From positions 1 to 64,000 of the forward strand of contig CAVPCZ010000015.1 in assembly GCA_963702445.1 (NCBI GenBank): a stretch of DNA of 64,000 nucleotides. Direction: 5' to 3'. Below, one piece after another: positions 1 to 9,109 of this stretch (positions are counted from its first letter, which is position 1; each line of letters begins with the position of its first letter). The notes beneath the pieces were generated by a model, which was given only the letters and a program-made list of their open reading frames with translations, made no database searches and had not been told where the DNA came from. This DNA is from CAVPCZ01 sp963702445 (lineage in GTDB: Bacteria; Bacteroidota; Ignavibacteria; UBA10030; UBA6906). Made by a program: the position numbers and the translations under genes.

Positions 1-57
1 GCATATGCAATGTAACACCTAATTCATAGATGGCAACCCGAGGGCGGCGGCATCGGT

Positions 58-1137
58 CTATGAAGACGAAGGCTTCCGCCTCTTCATCTGATCCATCGCC
101 GTCTTGACCATCCGCCCGAATTGTTTGTCCTTCTTGCGTCTCTCCGCATATGACATTTCGTGAAATGCGGATTCCTTCATGAGTTTGACGTAACTCTGAT
201 ACCTATCCTCACCTAAAGTGCCCTCCTGGACCGCAGCCAGGATCGCACAGCCAAGTTCCGCCGAATGTGTACAGTCTTTGAATCGACAACCTTCAGACAG
301 CCTGCTAATGTCTGAGAAGTTATCGTTGATGCTCTCGCTCACAGCTATCATACCCAGTTCCCGCATTCCAGGCGTGTCAATCAGGAGTGCTCCATTGTCA
401 AGGATGGTTAGCTCACGCCGCGCTGTGGTGTGCCTTCCCCTGCTGTCCTTCTCTCGGACCGGCTTTGTCTCAAATGTCTCGCGACCGAGGAGGTGATTCA
501 AGAGCGTCGTTTTGCCCACACCCGACGACCCTAGCAAGCAGTACGTCTTGCGCTTCTGAAGTTCCTGCCTCAGTGACTCGAGCCCATCTTCGGTGACGTT
601 GCTGAATGCGAGGATTCTGGCGTCAATGCGAGCTTGACGGATCTCTGAGAACCTCCTGTTGAGTTCCTCCGGGCTAACGAGGTCGCTTTTGCTGAGCAGA
701 ATCACAGGCTCGACATGACCTTCGTTTGCCATGACGAGGTATCGTTCCATCCGACGCAGGTTGAAATTGAGATCGCACGACTGCATGATGAAGGCAACGT
801 CGATATTCGACGCAATCATTTGGTAGTCTACCTTATTGCCAGCGGACTTTCGGCGTAAGGAGGTTCTCCTTGGGAATACTTCATGGACGATCGCGAGAGT
901 GCCGTCATTGTGATACTGAACCAGTACCCAATCTCCCACGCAGGGGAGCTCTTGTGCTGAGTCGGCAGAAAAAAGGAGCTTGCCTGTCGGCTCCGCCTGA
1001 ACTTCATCGTGCTCATTGCGAACAAGCGATCTCTCACGATCAACCCGTGTGACGCGAGCCGGACTGAAGTCCCGCTGACCTACCTGCTGAAGCTTCGCTT
1101 GAAACCAACTGTCAAAGCCGAGATCCGCGAGTTCCAT
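58..1137 (-). CDS. rsgA: Ribosome small-subunit-dependent GTPase A
   Basis: RsgA (YjeQ/YloQ) is a circularly permuted GTPase that acts late in maturation of the 30S ribosomal subunit. The permuted order is visible: an N-terminal OB-type region, then the G4 motif SKSD, then the P-loop GSSGVGKTT, then the G3 motif DTPG. A C-terminal zinc-binding pattern C-x5-C-x-H-x5-C sits in CRFKDCTHSAELGC. The reading frame is open further upstream, to a TTG at 1191. I prefer the ATG at 1137 because the protein then begins MELADLGF, the usual N-terminus of the longer RsgA subfamily, giving 359 aa. No strong ribosome binding site precedes either start. A sigma70-like promoter lies about 220 bp upstream at 1359-1387, inside the out-of-frame tail of the preceding PrsW gene. 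The family assignment is secure; only the start is uncertain. Confidence 0.95.
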   Translation of the reverse strand: MELADLGFDSWFQAKLQQVGQRDFSPARVTRVDRERSLVRNEHDEVQAEPTGKLLFSADSAQELPCVGDWVLVQYHNDGTLAIVHEVFPRRTSLRRKSAGNKVDYQMIASNIDVAFIMQSCDLNFNLRRMERYLVMANEGHVEPVILLSKSDLVSPEELNRRFSEIRQARIDARILAFSNVTEDGLESLRQELQKRKTYCLLGSSGVGKTTLLNHLLGRETFETKPVREKDSRGRHTTARRELTILDNGALLIDTPGMRELGMIAVSESINDNFSDISRLSEGCRFKDCTHSAELGCAILAAVQEGTLGEDRYQSYVKLMKESAFHEMSYAERRKKDKQFGRMVKTAMDQMKRRKPSSS

Positions 1138-1358
1138 ATGATGTCCGGTTGTGTCAGGAACCTGGTCGCCGCCCATTGCGCATACCTGCAAGTTCGTTCA
1201 GGGTGCCGCCGGCGCGGAGTTGACGAGTTGAATGTGCGAACCGGGATCGAACGCTATACGCTCTCCACATGCGACTCGCGTGCGTGAGTGAAGTGATGAG
1301 GTTTGTCAGCAGGAAGAAGAGAAAGCCCGCCTCCACGGCCTCCAGCCTTGTCGGAATG

Positions 1359-1387
1359 AATATAGGGGAGAATACCGGCTATGTCAA
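1359..1387 (-). promoter_or_regulatory. Sigma70-type promoter upstream of rsgA
   Basis: On the minus strand a perfect -35 TTGACA (1387-1382) is followed after exactly 17 bp by the -10 TATATT (1364-1359). Transcription would start near 1352 and run into rsgA. The roughly 300 bp between rsgA and the corrected PrsW stop at 1438 hold nothing else that I recognise. Confidence 0.7.
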
Positions 1388-1437
1388 GAAAACGAAAACA
1401 AGAGGTGATCCGGATGATCGCGGTTGGGCGGAAGAGA

Positions 1438-2438
1438 CTATTGCGGCACAAGCAGCTGCAGCTGCCAGAGATCCCTTCGGTCTGCTCCAGACAGGGGATG
1501 AGTGTCCGGATGCCCGTCTTGCCGATGGTTTTCTCCAGGTACGCGAGTTCGGCGAGCTGGTCCCGGACATCCGGATCAGCGCCGATTTCAAAACCCGCCT
1601 CCCGCATCAGCAGCACCCCCTTTGCCTTTATCGAAAGCTCCAGGTACACCCGCAGGTAGCATAACATGTCCGCCACCGTCCCGGCGGGAAACCGGGTTTC
1701 CAGCGAATGCAGATACGTGCCGATACGGGTCTCCGAAAGCGTCCCTGTCGTGATCATCTCGAGCAATTCCCTGTCGGAGTCAAATCCCACACCGAGCCAG
1801 TTGCGGGTCACTTTCTCGCTCCTGTTGAACACCAGGACAAGGATCACCGGAAGGAGGACGAGTATCGCCAGTGTGGAAACAATCGGACTGACGAAGAAGT
1901 GGTTATAGAACATGTGGACAACGACCGCAACGAAGAGTCCCGGCAGGACGTACACGAGACGCGTCGAACCATAGCGGTCGAGCAGGCTCTTTGCGAGTAC
2001 GCCCACGATGGCCGTTGCGCCCCCGTGCATGATTGCCGTGCCGAATCCGCGGACCACCCAGAGCACGACGCCGGCCTCCGGGCGCAGTTGCAGGTAGTAG
2101 ATATTCTCGACAAACGCAAAGCCGGCCCCGAGGGCAAAACCGCGGATGGCGGCATCAACCATGAACCCGATCCTTTCCCTGCGGATGAGATACAGCAGGT
2201 AAACGGCCTTCAGACCCTCCTCAAGGAGCGGGGCGATGTAGCGCGACTCGATGCCGCGTTCCAGATCGAAGAGTGTTGCCACGGCGGTATTCACCAGGAA
2301 TGCCGCGCCGGCCACCACGCATCCGAAAAGAATGGTGAGCAGCGTCCCCCGCAGACTGACGAGCTTGTAGCTGTCGAGGTAGACAAGGGAGAGGAGGAAC
2401 AACAGTACCGGCAGCAAGCTGATGATTGCCTGGAGCAC
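1438..2438 (-). CDS. PrsW-family intramembrane metalloprotease (one frameshift near the C-terminus)
   Basis: This is a multi-helix membrane protein of the PrsW/CAAX-protease-like superfamily. B. subtilis PrsW performs site-1 cleavage of an anti-sigma factor. Family motifs are visible in order: EEGLKAVYLLYL, FAFVENIYYL, MHGGATAIVG and HMFYNHF, supplying the conserved Glu and His residues. The gene starts at a GTG only 10 bp after the stop of the upstream barrel gene, so it is probably cotranscribed. The uninterrupted frame runs on to 1254, but its tail does not look like protein. Adding one G in the GGG at 1473-1475 gives the ending EGDLWQLQLLVPQ and a stop at 1438. I take 1438 as the real end. 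A PrsW-type protease in an operon with an ECF sigma/anti-sigma pair suggests, without proving, a role in anti-sigma cleavage. Confidence 0.85.
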
Positions 2439-2448
2439 GTGCGGGACC

Positions 2449-5435
2449 TTAGAGGATCTTCAGCGAAACCATGAACTCGTCGGATCGACGGCGGACTGTT
2501 CAAATGCCGTGGCATACCCGAAGGACAGCGTCGATTCGAGACGGGAGAAAATGACCAGCCGGAAGTCCACCTGGAGTCCGATGTTCCCGACGTTGCGGCG
2601 TGAGGCATCCGTTCCGAGATCGGTCACGATGCCCGTGGCGAACGCCGCAAACCGTGCCCAGGTGCAATACAGATTCGTGAATCCCAACCGCCGGAACCGG
2701 ACCGGCGGGAGGGCCCATTCCGCCATCCCCCTCAGGAAATTCCTCCCCCCGATCGCGTTCAGCTCGACCCCGGAAACGACTCGAACTCACGGTAGCGCTT
2801 GACCTCCTGGTGGTCGACCCAGTTGTTCCCGAATCCTCCGAAGTAGAAATTGCCGAAGGAGGTTTCCGGGTCCCCGAACGCCTGCCCGGCCGCTGCACGC
2901 AACCAGATCGAAGAATGATCCAGCGGAAGCGCTATCCCCCAGCCGAATTCTCCGAAGAGGAGAGGGAACAGTTCCGACTGCACCAAATAGGCGTATCCGT
3001 TCAAAGACCAGCGGATCCCCTTTTCTTCATCCACCGCGCCGAGCGAGCGCGTCACGGAACCGAATTTGAGATTTGCCCGTGCGGTAAGAAAATTGTCGTA
3101 GGAGGTTTCCACATTCTGGTACAACGGGAGACGTTCGAGTCCGGCATACCCTGCCACACCCAGCGTGTATTCCAGAGTTGTCGGCCGGTCGTAGAGGATG
3201 TATTCGGCATAGGTGAGTCCGAGCGAATACCCCTTCCGGCTCACTTTCGTGGGGCCGAAGAGATCATAGAAGTCCGCAAGGTTGTAGGCCGCGCGCACCG
3301 ACCACGCCGCATGCTGGTACCCGATCCTGGCATGGAAGCGTTCCTCCATCGGAAGGCCGGCAGTCGGAGCGTAGGATGCCGTCAGGTCCAGGCTGTGCAA
3401 CTGCAGCGGATCAGCCAGGTTCACACGCGCACCCAGTCCCACAAACTTCTTGTATCCTTCTGCGACCGGGTAGGCGGATTGCAGCCGCAGATTATCGAGT
3501 CCGCCATAGTCACCGGTCATGTATCCCACCGAATCAAGATTCACCGAAAGCGGTGACCCGACAACCCACTCCCTGACCACCGGATGCCTGTCGACAACCT
3601 CCTGACCAAGGTACTGGATGGGGGAAACATCTTCCAGCGCTCTGTTCGGCAGCATAACGGGGATAAACCCTTCACCGGAGTATTCAAAGGCGATCAATGA
3701 GTCGGCGGAGAACACCATCGGCCGGAAATAGCCGGTCTCCGCATTCGTCAGTACCGTCCAGGTTTTTGCGGCAACATCGTACCGGAAAACGTTGGAGACA
3801 CCCGTGTAGTAGGAGGTTCCCAGGAGATACGACCCATGGGGGAAAACACGAAAGTTTCGGGGGACGTGTTGTTGGGGAACTCCATCAGCACATCGAACAG
3901 GGGATTTCCTTTCATCAGGCGATCCACGTCCATCCGCACAAGAGTCTGACGTCCCGTGACATCGCTGTACGAGCCGATGAGAGAGCGCCCGTCGGGCGAA
4001 ATGTCGATGTCAAAAAGATCCTTGCCGTACTCCAGGGCGACCAGCTCCTGTGTTTCCGTGTAAGGCGGAGGAATCCTCACGATGCGTGAAAAGCCGCCGT
4101 GGTGACGGACACCCCAGAGGGAGTGGTCGGCCGCATTGATGGCAAGGTCACCCGTCCTCGCGTCGCTCAGGAGCCGGACAGGCTCGCCGGTTCTCACATC
4201 GACCTTGTAGAGGTGCCGCCAGGATCGACTGTTGTTGGTGGTAAAGAAAAGCGTGTGATGTTCCCGGTCAAAGCCAAGGAGGAGACATAATAGAGGGCCG
4301 GGTGCGTGACGTCGCAGATTTTTCTGACCGTCCCGTCCCGGAGACTGATGGCGGCAATATGTGCCACCTGCCCGGGATAATTCACCGCGGCATACACTTC
4401 GCCGGCGGAGGAATCATAATAGGCCTGCGACACGGAACCCAGAGCCCGCCGGGAAAGACGCCGGCCTCTGCTTGCTGGATATTGCCTGATGGAGTCCAGG
4501 TTCCTCCGCTGCCACTCCCGTTCCCATTCAATCCAGCGCAACCACTCGTCATCGAGATCGGCAGCAAACACCTTTTCAAACTGCGATGCATAATAGGCCC
4601 GGCTGCTGTCCGTCCGAGAGAACCAGGTCAGCACTCTCTCCGGCCCGAAGATGTTTGCCAGATAGCTGACAAAGCGGGTGCCGTACAGATACGAATTTGC
4701 CCCCACCTGAAAATCGATCGTCGTCCCCTCGGACTCCAGTCCCACGACATCATAGATGTAGCTGCTGTCCCGGACCATGGCACGGAACACCATTTCGTCG
4801 TACCCGCCCAGCGCCCGACCGAGCCCGCCGGACATCCAGGTCTCGAGAAAGACGGCAATACCTTCGTGGTACCATCGCGGCGAGTACTTCCGGGGATTGG
4901 TCATGTAGCTGTAGATCATCGAGAGGGGTTGTTCCTCGATGGGCGCAACCTTTCCCGAGAAAAGCGACCGGTAGAATCTGTCAGCGGAAGACGCCTTATC
5001 AGACGCGACAATGTGGGTGAGTTCATGATTCATCACCCAGTTAAATCGCTCATTGGTCGGCGATGTATCAAACACGTACTTGTAGGGTTCGATGCCAAGA
5101 CGGAGAAAATTGTACGGAATGCTCGTGGCACCCGCATACCCGTAGTCATCAAAGTCCTCGAGAAGAACAATGACTTTCTCGCTGGGTGTGAAACCGAAGA
5201 GCTTCCGGTGGAAAGCGAGGGAGTTCTCGAAACAGCGGGCAATATGCGGCAGGATATATGCCGCACCGGGATCGTAGTAGACCAGATACATATTCCTGGT
5301 CTGACTCGTCATGAACTGCGCCTGTCCGGAAGGCATGACAAGAAACAGAAGCAACCACGCCGCCATGAGCGGCAGCGCGGCCCTTCGTGCAAACACAGAA
5401 CGGGAGATGCCCCGGGGGTTCCGGAGCATCTCCAT
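2449..5435 (-). pseudogene. Peptidase-MA-like / beta-propeller / outer-membrane barrel protein, split by four single-base indels
   Basis: Reading through four one-base deletions restores a single protein of about 995 aa. It has a signal peptide, then a gluzincin peptidase domain with NHELTH and a downstream WYHEGIAVF glutamate, like peptidase MA. A TolB/WD40-like propeller follows, then a C-terminal outer-membrane beta-barrel ending MVSLKIL. The breaks fall at 4270-4272 (A run), 3838-3842 (G5), 2768-2771 (C4) and about 2476-2480. At each one the neighbouring frame continues the same protein without loss. Multidomain proteins of this layout, often annotated as Tol biopolymer transporter-like, occur in FCB bacteria and have no firm function. 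The start is uncertain: ATG 5435 or 5429, rather than the upstream TTG at 5462. I call it pseudogene only because of the breaks; base-call error is the likelier cause. Confidence 0.75.
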
Positions 5436-5467
5436 TTCGCTATTGAGGTGTGGACCCGGCAACGTTC

Positions 5468-6646
5468 CTATTCAGCCTGTGCGCGTCCGAGTTCCGATGC
5501 GCGTGCGGCTTCTGCGCGCGCGGCTTCCATATTCCTGCCCATCAATTTCACTCCGTCCAGGAACTTCATGGCCTCCTCGGTGCGTCCGAATGACTTCATG
5601 CCTTCCGCCTGGCGCGCAAGGGCGTGCATATCATCTGCGAATTTCATGGCTTCCGGCGTCCGGGCAATGGCCTTCATACCATCGGCCTGACGAGCAAGCT
5701 CCGCGGCTTTTCCGGAGATCTTCCTGGCATCCCCGCCCGCCAGAGCCGCTTCGGCCGATTTCTCAAAGTCCTTCATTCCTTCTTCAAGTCTCCGCGCCTC
5801 CGAGAAACGCGATTCGGCTACGACACCCTCGGCATAACGCCCCGTCTCGCGTGCGAGATCCGAAAGGCGTCCCGCATCGGCCGATTTGCCCTGCGCGGTC
5901 ATCTCTTCCGCCATACGCGCCATTTCACGTGCATTCTCAAGCGCCTTCGCAGCTTCGGGGGTCCGTGCCATGGAATGCAGACCCTCGGCGCTCTTTGCGG
6001 CCTCACGTGCGGCTTCAACCAGCTTGCTGTTGTCGAAGCTCCCCTTCGTCCGGGCCTCTTCGGCCTGGCGGCCGAGTCCACGCGCACCTTCTATCAGCTT
6101 CGCAGCCTCCTGCGCCCTGGCAAGCGTTTGCATGCCCTCGGCATAACGGCCAACCTCACGGGCCAGCTCGCCGAGCTTCGCGGCATCGCCGGCCTTCATA
6201 GACTCCGCCGTCTTCGCCATTTTGCGGGCAAAATCTGCGGCCTTGAGCGCTTCGGACATTCTTCCTGTCAACTTCGCTTCTTCGGCGAGCCGTGCCAGCT
6301 CACGGGCGCTCTCAACCAGCTTGGAGGCTTCCGCACCAGACCTGGATCCGTCCGCCATCTTTCCGATTTCACGGGCGCTGTTGGCCATGCCCTCTGTGTA
6401 GCCGGTCATCGCCTGCGCGATCAGCTCAGCCATGGACACGTTGCTGCCGGCCAGCACGACGTCCTTTTCCGCAATCTGCGGAATCTGATACTTCTTCACC
6501 CCTCCGATTGTTCCCACGGTGTCGGCATCGGGAACAGGCGGATAGAACAACGCAATATAGACTACCGCCGCAATCGCTCCTATCCCACCGCCGATAAGAA
6601 GCGCTGTTTTTCCCTTGCTGCGAGATGCTTTTACGATCTGTGTCAT
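5468..6646 (-). CDS. Membrane-anchored protein with about eleven 26-residue helical repeats
   Basis: I do not recognise a named family. The 392-aa protein starts at ATG 6646, six bases after a strong GGGAGG ribosome binding site. It has a short basic N-terminus and one transmembrane helix at about residues 15-34. From about residue 109 to the end it consists of tandem units of mostly 26 residues. The unit pattern is K-L-x-E-x-A-R-E-x-A-R-x-A-E-G-M, then a turn such as ARTPEAA. I count ten full units and one partial. The composition (Ala, Glu, Lys, Arg, Met) predicts amphipathic helix throughout, probably extracytoplasmic. It lies between the anti-sigma gene and the peptidase/barrel gene on the same strand, so it may belong to an envelope-stress regulon. 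A structural, coiled-coil or solenoid role is a guess. Confidence 0.8.
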   Translation of the reverse strand: MTQIVKASRSKGKTALLIGGGIGAIAAVVYIALFYPPVPDADTVGTIGGVKKYQIPQIAEKDVVLAGSNVSMAELIAQAMTGYTEGMANSAREIGKMADGSRSGAEASKLVESARELARLAEEAKLTGRMSEALKAADFARKMAKTAESMKAGDAAKLGELAREVGRYAEGMQTLARAQEAAKLIEGARGLGRQAEEARTKGSFDNSKLVEAAREAAKSAEGLHSMARTPEAAKALENAREMARMAEEMTAQGKSADAGRLSDLARETGRYAEGVVAESRFSEARRLEEGMKDFEKSAEAALAGGDARKISGKAAELARQADGMKAIARTPEAMKFADDMHALARQAEGMKSFGRTEEAMKFLDGVKLMGRNMEAARAEAARASELGRAQAE

Positions 6647-6749
6647 GGCAACCTCCCTGGTGTTTTGCATAACCCGTAACAGCCTCAAATGCCCGAATAC
6701 CAACATACCGGCCAGCAAGAAGAAAGTTTGTGACCGGACCGAAAAAAAC

Positions 6750-7508
6750 TTACTGTTTCAGAAGAAAGTCGCCTTCGTAGGCGTTCTTCCCCCCAGAGGT
6801 AACCGTCACCCGGACCGAACCCGCGCCGTGCAAAACCAGGCGGTAGGCCATCCGTCCCCTCAATTCAACCCCTCCGGGCCGGATCGTGTAGTCTCCCGTG
6901 CTCCCGTCCAGGCTTTCGATCCTCTCAACGTGAACCGTCTCAGGCTGCAGGGCGAGCCGTGCGCGCGTATCATCCGGTCCGCGGAGCTGCAGGGTGATTG
7001 TATACCCTTCCCCGTCAACCGCAGTGCTGATTTTGCCACGCAATTCCCCGTAGGCGACGTCACGTTCCTCGATCGTCCGATATCCGGAAACCGTGGATTT
7101 GATCATAGAGGTGCCGGCCGCATCCGATTCCACCAGTGCACCGGGGCGCAATATCCCCAACCCGAAGGCAAGAATCAGCATGCCGGCGACGATACCCCCG
7201 GAAAACGCGAATGTGTACCGAATGCGCTTCCGGGATTCGAACAACCGCGCCACCGGATCAGGAATCCAGCTCCGCCCGGGGTGAAGAGCAGGCCGTTGAA
7301 CCTCCCGCATAATCGAGGGTTTGAGAGAAGGAGGAGGTTCCACCTCACCCATGTTCTGCATGAGAAGCCCCTGACGCGACAGATCCTCGAGCAGAATCCT
7401 CGCCTCCGCGTGCGTGGCAAGACGTTCAGCCAGCCGGACTTCTTCCTCCGGCGTCAGAACCCCGTCAATCTTGCGATTTATCAGATCCGTCAACGATTTC
7501 TCAACCAT
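6750..7508 (-). CDS. Anti-sigma factor, single-pass membrane protein
   Basis: The gene overlaps the ECF sigma gene by 8 bp (its ATG lies inside the sigma reading frame), the standard sigma/anti-sigma arrangement. The 252-aa protein has a short N-terminal cytoplasmic domain of about 95 residues with the LTPEEEVRLAERLATH-type helical pattern seen in anti-sigma domains. I see no HxxxCxxC zinc motif, so it is not of the ZAS class. One transmembrane helix lies near residues 100-120. The roughly 130-residue extracytoplasmic domain is rich in beta strands and has no motif I recognise. It should sequester the adjacent sigma factor at the membrane. The PrsW-family protease gene in the same strand run is a candidate partner for regulated proteolysis; that link is inferred from gene order only. 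Confidence 0.8.
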   Translation of the reverse strand: MVEKSLTDLINRKIDGVLTPEEEVRLAERLATHAEARILLEDLSRQGLLMQNMGEVEPPPSLKPSIMREVQRPALHPGRSWIPDPVARLFESRKRIRYTFAFSGGIVAGMLILAFGLGILRPGALVESDAAGTSMIKSTVSGYRTIEERDVAYGELRGKISTAVDGEGYTITLQLRGPDDTRARLALQPETVHVERIESLDGSTGDYTIRPGGVELRGRMAYRLVLHGAGSVRVTVTSGGKNAYEGDFLLKQ

Positions 7509-8046
7509 CCGCCCTCACTCCTTTCCGCAGAAGGATCGTGCGAAGTTTCAGCCGTGCCGAAAAAAGACGGGACTTCACTTTCTGCTCAGAAATATCAAGG
7601 ATCTCTCCAATTTCTTCGTATGACCGCCCTTCAATGTGCTTGAGGAGAACAAGAGCCCTGTCGCCTTCCTGAAGATCCGCAAGCGCCTCCTGAAGATGCC
7701 GCTGTTCATCACTCGCCAGTCCCGCCGCCGCCTCCCCCTCATCACTCGTAAAGGCTTCACTGAGCGGCTCATGCCGTTTGCGGCGGTTCAGGCAATTCGC
7801 ACATTCATTGAGGGCGATCTTGTACAGCCAGCTGAAGAACCTGAAACTCCCGTCAAAAGACGAGAGCCGGGAAAAAGCCTTGACAAACGTTGACTGCGCG
7901 ATGTCCTCGGCATCATCCCTGTCCTGCACCATGCGCAGGGCCAGATTGAAAACGGGCTTCTGGTACCTGTCGACCAATCCGCCGAATGCATTCCGGTCTC
8001 CTGCGAGGGTTTGTGACACCAGAACCTGATCTTCCCTGTCTGACAT
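7501..8046 (-). CDS. ECF-type RNA polymerase sigma factor
   Basis: This 181-aa protein has both sigma domains. Region 2 is recognised by the DDAEDIAQSTFVKAF motif and the FFSWLYKIALNECANCLNRRKR segment. Region 4 has the helix-turn-helix GRSYEEIGEILDISEQKVKSRLFSAR. The start at 8046 is supported by GAAGG five bases upstream. It lies 30 bp after a STAS anti-sigma antagonist gene and overlaps the anti-sigma gene that follows, so the four regulatory genes probably form one transcription unit. Likely targets include the genes downstream on the same strand. No promoter with an evident ECF-type pattern could be defined in the small gaps. Confidence 0.93.
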   Translation of the reverse strand: MSDREDQVLVSQTLAGDRNAFGGLVDRYQKPVFNLALRMVQDRDDAEDIAQSTFVKAFSRLSSFDGSFRFFSWLYKIALNECANCLNRRKRHEPLSEAFTSDEGEAAAGLASDEQRHLQEALADLQEGDRALVLLKHIEGRSYEEIGEILDISEQKVKSRLFSARLKLRTILLRKGVRADG

Positions 8047-8076
8047 ATATACCTTCGAGGGGCGAAAGAGTTGGTG

Positions 8077-8370
8077 CTAGACCGGTTCTTCGATCTTAAA
8101 AACCACGTCAAACCTCGCGATTCTGAAGACATCCCTGATCATTTTGTTCATGTTTACGAGCGTGAGCTCGTGACCCGAGGCGGAAAGTCGTTTTTGCGTT
8201 TTCAGAAGGGCGCCGAGTCCTGCACTGGAGATATAGTCAAGGTCTTTGAAATTCACACGCCGGGAATCGGCGAGCTTGTCGAGAACCAGATAGGCCTCTT
8301 CCACCCGCGTGGCATCAAACCGCCCTGCAAGCAGGATATCTCCATTGGCATCCGTGGTAACCGAAAACAT
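8077..8370 (-). CDS. STAS-domain anti-sigma factor antagonist (RsbV/SpoIIAA-like)
   Basis: The 97-aa protein is a single STAS domain. It contains the conserved DLDYISSAGLGALL segment; in RsbV and SpoIIAA the serine of this motif is phosphorylated by the partner kinase. In its unphosphorylated form it should bind and neutralise the RsbW-like kinase encoded immediately upstream. The ATG at 8370 is chosen because GGAG lies 8 bases upstream and the start falls one base after the stop of the kinase gene. A longer in-frame start at 8427 would overlap that gene by 56 bp and adds a non-conserved leader. Confidence 0.92.
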   Translation of the reverse strand: MFSVTTDANGDILLAGRFDATRVEEAYLVLDKLADSRRVNFKDLDYISSAGLGALLKTQKRLSASGHELTLVNMNKMIRDVFRIARFDVVFKIEEPV

Positions 8371-8371
8371 G

Positions 8372-8779
8372 CTATGTCTCCAGCTTTTTAGTGAGTGTAA
8401 TGGTGCTGGTCCGACCTGCATACTCATACGTTATGTCGTCCATCAATTCCTTCGATAGAAAAATCCCCAGACCTCCGACCTTCCGTTCTTCAAGAGAAAG
8501 AGAAGTATCGACCGTGGCCGCCTGAGAGACATCATACGGTTCGACATCCTCATCAACGAGGGCAACCCGGGCCGCATCCCCGTTCCGGGCGGCCCGCACG
8601 GTGATATCGCGGAGACCTTCCGGGCTGTACTTTACCATATTGGTGAAGAATTCCTCAACGGCAAGGGAGATGGCATATGCGCTTCCGGGATCGACACCGG
8701 CCGTGGAGTAGAATTCCTCGAGGAACAGAAACACATTTTCAAGGGAGGAGAATGCCTTGCGGAATCGACGTTCCATCAT
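8372..8779 (-). CDS. RsbW-like serine kinase / anti-sigma factor (HATPase)
   Basis: The 135-aa protein is a GHKL ATPase domain of the RsbW/SpoIIAB type. The N-box is seen in AVEEFFTNMVKYS, the ATP-lid glycines in VGGLGIFLSKELMDDITYE, and the middle acidic segment in VDEDVEPYDV. Such kinases phosphorylate a STAS antagonist and often bind a sigma factor. The cognate STAS protein follows one base later. A PP2C phosphatase with a receiver domain, the third component of partner-switching systems, is encoded far away in this window (62418-63590). The start may be ATG 8779 or 8776. This is the first clear gene of the minus-strand run. Confidence 0.9.
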   Translation of the reverse strand: MMERRFRKAFSSLENVFLFLEEFYSTAGVDPGSAYAISLAVEEFFTNMVKYSPEGLRDITVRAARNGDAARVALVDEDVEPYDVSQAATVDTSLSLEERKVGGLGIFLSKELMDDITYEYAGRTSTITLTKKLET

Positions 8780-8926
8780 GAATGCCCGGCTATGGAACGG
8801 GCGTGTACAACGGAGGGCAGGGCTGGGAGGTTGACCGGCGCACCACCGGCGCGCAAACTCCTGGACTGGGTATGGACCATTCCGGACCCTGTGTGGGTTT
8901 GATTACTGTCAGGAAGAACGGGTGCA

Positions 8927-9076
8927 TCACATCGAGAGACCATCGTACCGGTCCTCTTTCAGGGACGCACGACGCTTCCGCGCACGGGACGCAAGTGCCT
9001 GAAACCGCCGGTGGACAAACGGAAAGAAGGCCGCCAGCGACAGCGCAAAAGTACAAATTCCGGCGGACAGAACCAA
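8927..9076 (-). CDS. Possible small single-pass membrane protein
   Basis: This is a weak call. After the in-frame TGA of the 9110-9727 gene the same frame continues without a stop to about 8927. From a TTG at 9076 it would encode about 49 residues: a hydrophobic stretch (GICTFALSLAAFFPFV) followed by a strongly basic tail rich in Arg and Lys. That is a plausible membrane anchor with a cytoplasmic tail. There is no ATG or GTG start and no clear ribosome binding site, so it may be chance. Otherwise the 330 bp between the kinase gene and 9110 contain nothing I recognise. Confidence 0.2.
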   Translation of the reverse strand: MVLSAGICTFALSLAAFFPFVHRRFQALASRARKRRASLKEDRYDGLSM

Positions 9077-9109
9077 ACGCTTTTTCTCAAGGAGAGCGTT
9101 TCGCCCTGC

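Noticed and set aside
4302..5690. A 462-codon open frame on the plus strand
   Set aside because: It lies antisense to the peptidase/barrel gene and the repeat-protein gene and has no recognisable domain or signal.
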